A DNA stretch of 64,000 nt from Bubalus kerabau (taxonomy: Eukaryota; Chordata; Mammalia; Artiodactyla; Bovidae), in the NCBI RefSeq assembly GCF_029407905.1, contig NC_073628.1:13855501-13919500 (forward strand), written 5' to 3'. Position numbers and translations under genes: made by a program. The stretch's first letter is position 1; every line of letters starts with the position of its first letter. The notes below the pieces were generated by a model that was not told the origin of the DNA, made no database searches, and was given only the letters and a program-made list of their open reading frames with translations. Shown here one piece after another: positions 35,670 through 47,200 of this stretch.

Positions 35670-38600
35670 TATTGCTCGCCTCAGCTGCAATGGTGGTGCA
35701 GATGCATGGCGGCTGCAATGGCAGCCCAGAAGCATGGCGGAGAGGAACTACCCCACGTCCAAATCAGGGGCAGCAGCCGAGAGGAGCTACCCTACTTCCA
35801 AGGTAAGGAGCAGCAGCTGAGCTTTGCTGGAGGAGCCATGAAGAGATACCCCACATCCAAGGTAAGAGAAACCTGAGGAAGACAGTACACACTGAGAGAG
35901 GCCATCAGAGGGCAGACAGACTGACACTACATTCACAGACAACTAGCCTATCTGTCACATGGACCACAGCCTTGTCTAACTCAATGAAACTAAACCATGC
36001 TGTGTGGGGCCACCCTAGATGGACGGGTCATGGTGGAGAGGTCTGACAGAATGTGGTCCACTGGAGAAGGGAATAGCAAACCACTTCAGTATTATTGCCT
36101 TGAGAAACCCATGAACAGTATGATAAGGCAAAAAGATAGGACACTGAAAGATGAACTTCCCAGGTCGGTAGGTGCCCAATATGTTACTGGAGATCAGTGG
36201 AGAAATAACTCCAGAAAGAATGAAGGGATGATGCCAAAGCATAACAACACCCAGTTGTGGGTGGGACTGGTGATAGAAGCAAGATTCGATGCCATAGAGA
36301 GCAATATTTCATAGGAACCTGGATTGTTAGGCCCAAGAATCAAGGCAAAATGGAAGTGTTCAAACAGGAGATGACAAGAGTGAACATAGACATTCTAGGA
36401 ATCAGCGAACTAAGATGGACTGGAATGGGTGAATTTAACTCAGATGACCATTATATCTACTACTGTGGGCAGGAATCCCTTAGAAGAAATGGAGTAGACA
36501 TCACAGTCAACAAAAGAGTCTGAAATGCAGTACTTGGATGCAATCCCAAAAATGACAGTATGATCTCTGTTCGTTTCCAAGGCAAACCATTCAATACCAC
36601 GGTAATCCAAGTCTATGCCCCTATCAGTAAGGCTGAAGAAGCTGAAGTTGAACATTTCTATGAAAACCTACAAGACCTTCTAGAACTAATATACAAAAGA
36701 GATGTCATTTTCATTGTATGGGACTGGAATGCCAAAGTAGGAGTCAAGAAACACCAGGAGTAACACGCAAATTTGGCCTTGGAGTACAGAATGAAGCAGG
36801 GCAAAGGCATTCTGCCAAGAGAATGTACTGGTCATAGGAAACACCCTCTTCCAATAACACAAGAGAAAACTCTACACATGGACATCACCAGATGGTTGGC
36901 ACCAAAATCAGATTGATCATATTCCTTGCAGCCAAAGATGGAGAAGCTCTATACAGTCAGCAAAAACAAGACTGGGAGCCAATGGTGGCTCAGATCATGA
37001 AATCCTTATTGCCAAGTTCAGACTGAAATTGAAAAAAAGTGGAGAAAAGCACTAGACCATCCTGGTATGACCTAAATCAAATCCCTTATGACTATACAGT
37101 GGAAGTGAGAAATTGATTTAAGGGACTAGATCTAATAGACAGAGTGCCTGATGAATGATGGACAGAGGTTCATGACATTGTACAGGAGACAGAAATCAAG
37201 ACCATCCCCAAGAAAAAGAAATGCAAAAAAGCCAAATGGCTGTCTGAGGAGGCCTTACAGATAGCTGTGAAATGAAGGGAAGCAAAAAGCAAAGGAGAAA
37301 AGCAAAGATATACCCATTTGAATGCAGAGTTCCAAAGAATAGTAAGGAGAGATAAGAAAGACTTCCCAGCGATAAACGCAAATGAGAGAGTCATTTCCTA
37401 GGCAAGTTGATAAGGAGTCTAGGGGTCCCCAAGGAGAGAGGGGTCAGGAATTCTCAAGGAGGAAGAAAAGACAAACTTCCCTTTTCCTTCTCCACATTCC
37501 TTAGAATTATATAACAATAATGTATCCTGCCTGAGGACAGTCTCTGGATTAAACCTTCTGGCTAATTCTATTATCTTAAAATATAAATTATGGGAGTAGG
37601 TCTGGTGAGGTCTTTACAACATCTAGACATTCTTTGGATTCATTGGAGAGTATATAACTTCATTGCTAACACGAGCAAGTCGGTACTTTTTCTGCCCCCT
37701 TCTGATGCCTATGTCAGAAGCTTTCTCTGTCTCCTTTATACTTTAATAAAACTTTATTACACAAAAGCTCTGAGCAATCAAGCCTTGTCTCTGGCCCTGG
37801 ACTGAATTCTTCTCCTCCGGGGGCCAAGAATCCTGGTGTCTTCACGTGATTTAACAACAACCTTTCACAAAGAAATAGAGGAAAATAAGAGAATGGGAAA
37901 TACTAGAGATGTCTTCAAGAAAATTAGAGATACCAAGGGAATATTTCATGCAACTGCTGCTGCTGCTGCTAAGTCCCTTCAGTCTGGTATGGACCTAACA
38001 GAAGCAGAAGATATTAAGAAGAGGTGGCAAGAATACACAGAGGCCCTGTACAAAAAAGATCTTCATGACCCAGATAATCACGATGGTGTGATCACTCACC
38101 TAGAGCCAGACATCCTGGAATGTGAAGTCAAATGGGCCTTAGGAAACATCACTATGAACAAAGCTAATGAAGGTGATGGAATTCCAGTTGAGCTATTTCA
38201 AATCCTGAAAAATGATGCTGTGAAAGTGCTGCACTCAATATGCCAGCAAATTTGGAAAACTCAGCAGTGGCCACAGGATGGACAAGGTCAGTTTCCATTG
38301 CAATCACAAAGAAAGGCAGTGCCAAAGAATGCTCAAACTACCGCACAATTGCACTCATCTCACACACTAGTAAAGTAATGCTTAAAATTCTCCAAGCCAG
38401 GCTTCAGCAATATGTGAACCATGAACTTCCAGATGATCAACCCGGTTTTATAAAAGGCAGAAGAACCAGAGATCGTATTGCCAACATCTGATGGATTATC
38501 AAAAAAGCAAGAAATTCCAGAAAACACATACTTCTGCTTTACTGACTATGCCAAAGCCTTTAACTCTGTGGATCACAATAAAATGTGGAAAATTCTTAAA

Positions 38601-39615
38601 GAGATGGGAACACCAGACCACCTGACTTGCCTCTTGAGAAACCTGTATGCAAGTCAGGAAGCAACAGTTAGAACTGGACGTGGAAAAACAGACTGGTTTA
38701 AACAGGAAAGAAGTACATCAAGGCTGTATATTGTCACCCTGCTTATTTAAATAATATGCAGAGTACATCATGAAAACGCTGGGCTGGAGGAAGCACAGGC
38801 TGAAATCAAGATTGCTGGGAGAAATATCAATAGCCTCAGATATGCAGATGACATCACCCTACTGTAGAAAGTGAAGAAGAATAAAGTACCCCTTGATGAA
38901 GGTGAAAAAGAAGAGTTAAAAGTTGTTTTAAAGCTCAACATTTAGAAAACTAAGATCATGGCATCCAGTCCCATCACTTCATGGCCAATAGATGGGGAAA
39001 CAGTGGACACAGTGGTTGATTCATTTTTCTGGGCTCCAAAATCACTGCAGATGGTGATTGCAGCCATGAAATTAAAAGTTGCTTACACCTTGGAAGGAAA
39101 GTTGAGACCAATCTAGGCAGCATATTGAAAAGCAGAGACGTTACTATGTCAACAAAGGTCCGTGTAGTCAAGGCTATGGTTTTTCTAGTGGTCATGTATG
39201 GATGTGAGAATTGGACTATAAAGAAAGCTGAGCCCCGAAGAATTGATGCTTTTGAACAGTGGTGTTGGAGAAGACTCTTGAGTGTCCCTTGGACTGCAAG
39301 GAGATGCAACCAGACCATCCTAAAGGAAATCAGTCTTGAATGTTAACTGGAAGGACTGATTCTGAAGCTGAAACTCCAGTACTTGGCCACCTGGTGAAAA
39401 GAGCTGACTCATTTGAAAAGACCCTGATGTTGGGAAAGATTGAAGGCAGGAGGAGAAGGGGATAACAGGATAAGATGGTTGGATGGCATCACCAACTCAA
39501 TGGACATGAATATGTGTGGACTCCGGGAGTTGGTGATGGACAAGGAGGCCTTCCCTGCTGCCGTTAATGGGCTCACAAAGAGTTGAATACGACTGAGCAA
39601 CTGAACTGAACTGAA
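35670..39615 (+). mobile_element. Nearly full-length BovB LINE, sense, split by an LTR, inactive
   Basis: Starts in the BovB 5' region (about 35680, gcagctgagctttgctggag further on), passes the endonuclease domain (36257-36523 frame with LGISELRWTGMGEFNSDDHY; 36560-36763 with VYAPISKAEEAEVEHFYENL), the linker and reverse transcriptase (37978-38750), and ends with the ctgaactgaactgaa terminus at 39615. GTTGTTG at 35660-35666 and 39616-39622 may be the target-site duplication. An LTR interrupts it at 37383-37867. Multiple frameshifts and stops make it non-coding. Confidence 0.9.
37383..37867 (+). mobile_element. Solo endogenous-retrovirus LTR (485 bp) inside BovB
   Basis: TG at the left edge, CA at the right edge, and a CAAA duplication at 37379-37382 and 37868-37871. 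Removing it restores continuous BovB. An AATAAA (37745-37750) and a TATA-like tatataact near 37650 support LTR identity and + orientation. A 4-bp duplication fits class I (gammaretrovirus-like) integration. No retroviral coding sequence is present. Confidence 0.85.
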
Positions 39616-39829
39616 GTTGTTGCATATAGTGCCAGATATCTTTCCTTTTTTCCTTTTGGTATTCTTTGGTTTTGTTTTGATGGGCAGGACTTTTGTTTTT
39701 CCTTAGAAGATTTTCCACTCTGAATGTAGAGTCATAAGTCTGAATCTTAAAATCACTTAAGTAATGTGTTGTTATAGGTAGCTAGTCAACAACTTGATGC
39801 AGTTAGATTTATTAGTCTTTGTTCTCAAT

Positions 39830-40052
39830 TTGTTCAGTTCAGTTCAGTCCTTCAGTTGTGTCTGTCTCTTTGCAATGCCATAGACTGCAGCATGCCAGGC
39901 TTCCCTATCCATCACCAACTCCCGGAGCTTTCTCAAGCTCATGTCCATCGACTTGGAGATGCTATCCATCCATCTCATCCTCTGTCTTCTGCTTCTCCTC
40001 TTGCCTTCAATCTTTTCTAATAACAGGGTATTTTCCAATGAGTCAACATGTT
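39830..40052 (-). repeat. BovB 3'-terminal fragment, antisense
   Basis: Starts ttcagttcagttcagtcctt and contains atcaccaactcccggagctt, the reversed BovB 3' end. The minus frame 39844-40062 reads as the C-terminal tail (ELVMDREAWHAAVYG). Confidence 0.87.
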
Positions 40053-41100
40053 CAGTATGCATTCAGTCTCTTTTACAATGAACAAACATGAATTAAATTC
40101 CTCTCTGTCCCCACTGCACTCCCAATTCTAGGCCAGAAACAAAAAACTGCAGAGACTGAAGGCTGATAACAGCACATTGCTGTGGAGATTTTGTTCCCTC
40201 TTTTCTGGGGAGGTAAATAAAATTAGTTGCTAACATTAAAATCAGTATACTGTACATAAGTATCTAAACTTCTGATTCTCTTGAAAACATGCCCAACAGG
40301 CCTGCTTTCCAGCATGGGTGAAGTGGAGGAAAGGCTGCTCCCAGAGGTAAAGCCTGTGCTGCCCAAATTTCAACATGCCCACCTAGTCCTAGTATGATAT
40401 CTCCTGCTTACTGGAGCCAGGAGTCAGTGAAAACCAGACTTCTAGCTCTCTTAAGATAAAGACTACTTTTGTCTTGATCAACTTTGACTTTGAAGCCTTT
40501 AACCCAGAACCTAGCACACAGTTCTTCCTTGTACGTTTGTTGGATGATATAAAATATCTTGTGGCTGCATATGACATTTCTTCCAATACTGAAACCATGC
40601 AATTGAAGTACTGTTCTGCCCTAAATCTTTGATGCAGCCTGGCATCATAGGTTCCCCTATGTCTGCCATTAGACCCACTACCTAGAGCCAGTTGTTTGTC
40701 CCCAGGCTGTCCCTAAAGTCTTCACTTTGCCATTTGACAACTTATCATCCTAGCAATGTCCTTGCCAACGAAGACAGCAATGCATATCTCATGAGGTGGC
40801 TAGGAAGATGACATGAAACCACACGTGTCGAACATGGCCCCAAGTATCCATTTTCATGATGATTTTGGCAGTTATTTCTCCAAGTAGGCAAGGTTCTCCA
40901 TCTTCTTAGATGTCCATGCAGATCAGTTTGATTTTCCAGCCAAACTTCAAGGAAGAGATTACAGTTCAATTCTCTGTATTCTGAAAAGCTTCAAAGTCCA
41001 TTCACCAAGAACACTGATGAAGGTAAAGATTTTATCAAGACCTTTGTGTTTTTTTTCAGATCTTTTAGTGGCCTAAAGGGGAAACCTAGGGTAGGTCAGA
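40053..41100 (+). promoter_or_regulatory. Upstream region of the intact PAG gene
   Basis: About 1 kb without recognisable repeats directly before the PAG TATA box. It is the natural place for the trophoblast promoter and proximal enhancer. I identified no individual factor sites with confidence. Confidence 0.45.
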
Positions 41101-41103
41101 GCA

Positions 41104-41110
41104 TATATAA
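41104..41110 (+). promoter_or_regulatory. TATA box of the PAG gene
   Basis: TATATAA, 73 nt before the start codon. Transcription would begin near 41135, giving a 5'UTR of about 48 nt. Position and sequence fit a TATA-driven pepsin-family gene. Confidence 0.8.
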
Positions 41111-41182
41111 CTAGGGGATCCCAGTCACCACTACATGCTAAGAACCAAAACTTCCCTGAGTACTTGGAGCCAGGAAAGAAGC

Positions 41183-41235
41183 ATGAAGTGGCTTGTGCTC
41201 CTCGGGCTGGTGGCCTTCTCAGAGTGCATAGTCAA
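41183..41235 (+). CDS. PAG: PAG exon 1 (coding part)
   Basis: Encodes residues 1-17 and two bases of codon 18: the hydrophobic signal peptide and the first residues after it. Donor gtatgt at 41236. Intron 1 is 1079 bp and contains MIR-like pieces (about 41830-41925 and 42000-42145). Confidence 0.93.
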
Positions 41236-44200
41236 GTATGTATGGGGACTGTATGTCACATCATATTCCTTTCTCGGATTTTTCTTTTCATCTGATTATT
41301 TTTCCACCCATCAGGTTTCAAGGGAATGGAATATTTCCCTAAGAGTCTTAAAGTTCAACTCTTACTTTTTGATAAATAACTTGCTAGAGGAACTGTGGAT
41401 CGCAAGGTCTTGGTGTAAATTTGGGTTGCACAAATCTTGGGGTCCAGACATGTCATGACCTGTTCAAAATGCAACTCCTTGCAACTGTTCAGTGCACAGT
41501 TTATGCAGATGTTGATGTGGTCCTCTGGAATAGCACTTTTCTACATTTAATCAACATGTCCTCTTTTTTCCTGTCTATTTCAATGTGTATATGCCTATGT
41601 CTGCATCTCTGTATCACTGTCATTTATCTCTCCATCTCTTTGGAAGTCACTGGAAGTGTATTTCTCTTTGTGTTGTTTGCTTTTAATTGTTCATTTGACT
41701 CTTACTTCCTTCTCAAGCCTCTGAATTTCCCTTAATTGTTCCCTATATCTTGGATTTTTCTTTCAACTCTCTCTTCTCTTTCAACTTGGAGAAAGATACA
41801 CTGTTTTATATACACTGATTTATATCTGATGAGCAGTGTGACCAGGGCCAACTCGGAAACCTCTTGTATTTCAAATTGCTCCCTTGTAAAAGAGGATAAG
41901 AGTCCCCCTTCTACCTCCTTCCTTGAGGTTCTTTGAGAAGGAATGAGTGGGATGCCAACAGCAATGCTAATGGCTGTCATTGTTGAGACTTCCTATTTAT
42001 CAGGTACCTTATATCCATCACTTCGCTTATCCCCAATGTATTCTATTTGGAGGGTTTGTATTGTTACATTCCACCATTTTGCTGAAGGGGAGACTGAGAC
42101 ACCACATGGTCATATGGCTTACCCAAGATTGCAGAAAAGAATCTGTATTCAAAACTATGTCTTTGCCATGTTATATGCATAAAATTCTGATAATAATGTG
42201 CTTCATAAAAATGATTAGAAAACACACAGGGCCATTACAATGACAGTTATACCTTAACACTGACAGCTAATTCTAGCATCTTCTCTGTTTTCTTTGTCAA
42301 ATGCTCGGTGAAAGAATACCTCTAAGGAGAGTGAAGACCATGAGAAAAACTCTCAGTGGAAAAAACATGCTGAACAATTTCTTGAAGGAGGATCCTTACA
42401 GACTGTCCCAGATTTCTTTTCGTGGCTCAAATCTAACTATTCATCCGCTGAGAAACATCAGAGATGTGAGTATTTGGGAAGGATGGTGCTCCACAGCGCC
42501 CCCTGGAGCTCCAGCCTAGCATGGGACTCATCTGGAGGTGCCAGATGGGATGTTGGGGTTGGGGTTCCTGCAGGAGGCAGAGACACTGGAAAAGAGGGAC
42601 CCCACCCAGATGAGAAGGCACTCTCATCCTCAACTGTTGGTTTTTGTGACTGGGCCTGGCAATTACCAGGTGGCAGGTAAATATCCATTTTTGTGTCAAA
42701 GATGTGTCAGTTTGAGGGTGACTGTTCCTTCTGAACTAAGTGAGCCACTCAGTTACAGATGAATAGTGAACCATCACTGATCAGAAGGTAGAACCAACTG
42801 CAAAGCAATTGTGCATCCCCAGGTAAAGGAATTCAGGTTCCACAGATGCAAGAACGACAACAGAAAAAAGTTACTGAACCTGTATTCTGTGTATTGCCAT
42901 AAGAATCTAATACAGTGCTTACTGTTTTTAGATTAGAAAAGGGCTTATTTTGTCTTCAAGAATGCCCATGCCAGCCTGAGAGATAGGCAAAGAGTAAATA
43001 CATCTCAAATAAAACAGTCACCTGTGTGGTGTTGGTTGGATGTGGTCTGAGTTTAGAGGGAGTGGCTGGGGTTCATCAAGTAGGACATCCTGGAGAAGGG
43101 GGTGCTAAGGCTTGGTTTGAAGAGACTACAGAGCTTCTCAAATGAAGGCACCAGGACTTCCCTGGGTGTCCAGCGGTCCTGGAGGCCCACTGCTTATGCC
43201 TCTGGGCTTCCCAGGAAGGAGCTATGACTTCAACACCTGATCATAGACTCAATATCCTGCATACAATGTAGCACAGGAAAAATATATCAAATGCAGATAC
43301 CTCTGTGACCAAAGTCTGTGAGCTGCATGGTGGTTAGAAAGTGGTCTCAAGAGATATGTGACACCCAGAGGGAGGCATCAATGTGGGAATAGAGGGTAGC
43401 CAGTTCTGCACTAACCCACTCCCTCCTTCTCCCTGTAGATCTTCTATGTTGGAAACATCACCATTGGAACACCCCCTCAGGAATTCCAGGTTATCTTTGA
43501 CACAGGCTCATCCGACTTGTGGGTGCCCTCAATCGATTGCAACAGTACATCCTGTGGTGAGTACAGACACCCCCTACCCGGGCCATCTTTTACTTGCCCT
43601 GCTACCCTGTTTCCACCCTTGGCACCTGATGACACTCATCTCTTGTGTCTGCAGCTACACACGTTAGGTTCAGACATCTTCAGTCTTCCACCTTCCGGCC
43701 TACCAATAAGACCTTCACGATCATCTATGGATCTGGGAGAATGAAAGGAGTTGTTGCTTATGACACAGTTCGGGTAACAGTATAACATATGCTGGGTCAG
43801 GACTGGCTATAGAGTGACCATGGCTTGCAAAACAGATGCAGGACCATCTGGCAGGACCCTTCCTAGCCTAACTCCCATAGATATTGGCCATCTTATCCAC
43901 AGGATCATGTCTCTGGGGAGGCAGTGCCCATGGTGACACACAAGCAAACAAATTAGCTAACCCAGAGAGTGGCTTGAGATGTGAACTTGCAGCTCCTCTG
44001 CCAATGAGCAGTTCAAGGTCCATTTATCTGGGAACAAGAAGGGATAAAGCACCCACTTTTATATTCACAGACTGTTCCAACCACTTTCAGGTGATAACTG
44101 GTTTAATTCTGCAGCAACTCCACAAAGCAGTTACTCTGATTAGCTCATAAGACATATGAGGAAACTGAGGTCAAGACAGCAAGGGCCTTGCTGAGAGCAC

Positions 44201-47200
44201 ACATGTGATAAAACGTGGAGTTAGGCTGGCTTTTCAGGGCTGAAGTTTCTGTGGGGTGTTTGGGGACATGATAAAACTGATGTGGGGGCCATGGGGGCAG
44301 TCAAGGGCTTCAGGTATCCAGAGTGGGAAACTGGAGGCCTGAGAAGTCAAGGGGCCTGATAAATGAGTTTTCACACTCGAGCACCCTTGAGAGTCTAATA
44401 AACATATGGCTTGCCTCCCCCAAAATACTTGAGTAGTTCCCCTCTCTCTCTTTCTCTCTCATACACACTCACAGAAATACACACATATCCCCAAAAGTGA
44501 ATTCCCCAGGCAGTAATTTCATAGAACTCTGCAAGCAAGACTGAGTTTTTGGCTTCTGTCTTCCTGGACAGATGCAGAGTCCACAGTACCTTACAGAGAA
44601 TGCAGTCCATTCCTGTCATTAGGTCACAGTGATGCCAAAGAGAAGGCTATCTTGCTCTTGATTGTTTTGTCCATAAGGTGGCATCAATGGGACCTGTCCT
44701 GACTCTTGGTTGCCCCACTTGTACAGGAGCCACGAGGCCAATTTAACTCACGCAGGTGGTGTTTTTCAGAGGGGCAGATGTTTTAAAATTCACAGCCTCT
44801 CTCAAATAGAACCTAAATTCCCCTTCTACCTTGCTCTAACCATCTGTGGGCAACCAAACACAGAGCCCAGCCTCAATTCTTCTCTGAGGATCTAATGGCA
44901 ATGCACCCCAGGCCAGTCCTAGCCCCACTTCACATATCTGTAAGTGGGAACACTCTTCTCTCCCACAGATTGGGGACCTTGTAAGTACCGACCAGCCATT
45001 CGGTCTAAGCATGGAGGAATACGGGTTTGCACACAAAAGATTTGATGGCATCTTAGGCTTGAACTACCGCAACCTATCCTGGTCTAAGACCCTCCCCATC
45101 TTTGACAAGCTGAAGAATGAAGGTGCTATTTCTGAGCCTGTTTTTGCCTTCTACTTGAGCAAGTAAGTCTGAGATGGACAATTCCTTTCTCCAAATTAGC
45201 TGTAAGATGCTTTCAGTTGCATGAAAATTATAGAACACTTGATAAAAGTATCCTGAGAGTAATATAACCAAGGACAACTATGACCCCAGGGCCCTACCTG
45301 GCTTCACCACTGGTTTTTATAAATAAAATTTTATTGGAACACAACCCTACTCCTGGGCTCAAGACCAGTAACTTGGTCTAGGGGCGGGGGTGAGTGAGGA
45401 GGAATGCAAATGGAAGGCAACAGGAAACAAGTTGAAGGAAAAGACATTAGTATTTGCTTATGAATTTGATCAGGAAGGAAGGAGAAGGATGGTGGATATC
45501 TTTCCTTCCTCATTAGCATTTCACTGGGAAACCAGGACCAGCTACCCAATTTGTAGGAGCCAGTGAGAAATGAAAGTGTGGGACACAAAAGTGTGGGACC
45601 CCTTGTTCAAGAAATATGAGGCATTTCAAGACAGGGAGAGGAGAAGTGGGGTCCCTTCTGAGTGTGGAGCCCTTTGGACAGTGTAGGTCACAGGCCAGTG
45701 GAGCCAACTCTGGGTGATGCGAACCCACACCCTTAGGATTCCCAGGCCTTGATTTTCCTGAAAAATGAAAAGGAGGACACGAGGAAAGCCAAAACACTTC
45801 AGCAATCTGTCCTATGATGGTGTCTGAGCACTCAGGTTGCTGGAGGTCCAGGGCGTCTTCAGAAGACATAGGGGATGGAGCTCAGACATGTGATTCAGCT
45901 TCTAACCTCCTCTGTGCCACTCATGAGACATTAACAGACTTCAATCTGGATCTAAATCTCTCCTAGACGCTATTTCTGCATCTGTACATTGGGACCTTAT
46001 TAGGGTGTTGATTGTTGGATAAGCACAGCTCTCAGACAGTGCTGTTGTTACTGTCCTCCAAGGATCCCCCCTTACTTCTCTCTACAGAGACAAGCGGGAG
46101 GGCAGTGTGGTGATGTTTGGTGGGGTGGACCACCACTACTACAAGGGAGAGCTCAAATGGGTACCATTGATCCGAGCAGTCGACTGGAGTGTACACGTAG
46201 ACCGGTAAGCCTCTCCCTCTGAGGGTCAGCCCAAGTGATGCTCCCACTAATGTACAAGGACACAGGCAGACACACACAAATACATTCTCAGACACAGTCA
46301 CAGAGACATATACAGCACCTTCAACGACAGAGACAGAAACACAGACACATGGAAACACACAAGCAGACACATATAAACATACACAGAGACACATAAAAAC
46401 ATGCATAGCTAGTCAGAGACACACAAGCACAAACAGAAACACATACAAACAAACACACAAGCACATATATAATCCCCAGGCCTTCTGAGCAAGGCTCTGA
46501 CCAGGGTCCTAAAAGGGTCCAGAAAGGTCTGTGCAGCCGGGAGAGGGCTGCACCTACTGCCCTTTGAGGTGGGGAGCATGGTTAGAGGACTCTACAGTGT
46601 GGTGAACAGAGGATCAGGGAGTATTTCTCCAGCTTGAACAGAGTTATGATAAGATGACCAACTGCCCAGGGCTACCTAGGACATAGGAAGTTCTCAGTAC
46701 AGATAAATGTCATTTTAAAAACAGGGACAGTCCTGAGAAAATGGGGAAAACTGGTCTTCTTAGGGAGCAGCTACCCAGCAGTGGAGAGGGGTTGGCTGCA
46801 GTCTTGAGACGTTAAAGCAACTAATTAAAAAGGCACCCCATGTTCATGGGCACACAGTGGGGCAGGGGCTATAACAGAGAATCAGGAAAGTGGGATCCAG
46901 GAGTGACCTGAGGACAAGAGGCATAATTGATAGGATTCTGTGTGATACCTTCAGACAAAAGCTGACTTATCCTTTGGAGTTTCTGTGGGCTAGTCATGTA
47001 TTTCCTGGCCAGGGTCTCAGGGTCTGAGCTGGTTGTAGGAGCAGTTCTGGGAGACACCCTCTCCCAGAGGAGTCCCTCTCTCCCCCTACTATGAGAATCT
47101 GCTGCTCCTGTGAATCTCCATCTTCACTCTGTGTGTGACCTGTTATTTGTTCCCCATCAGATACAGCTCTCTTGATGTTTCTTATTGTTTTCTCAGTCTT

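Noticed and set aside
41135..41458. A 107-codon frame beginning 48 bases before the PAG ATG
   Set aside because: It opens in the 5'UTR and reads through the exon 1 donor into intron 1. The ATG at 41183 gives the correct signal peptide and joins exon 2 in frame.
46032..46406. A 124-codon minus-strand cysteine/valine-rich frame
   Set aside because: It is the complement of the CA-rich tract and PAG exon 6, a low-complexity artefact.
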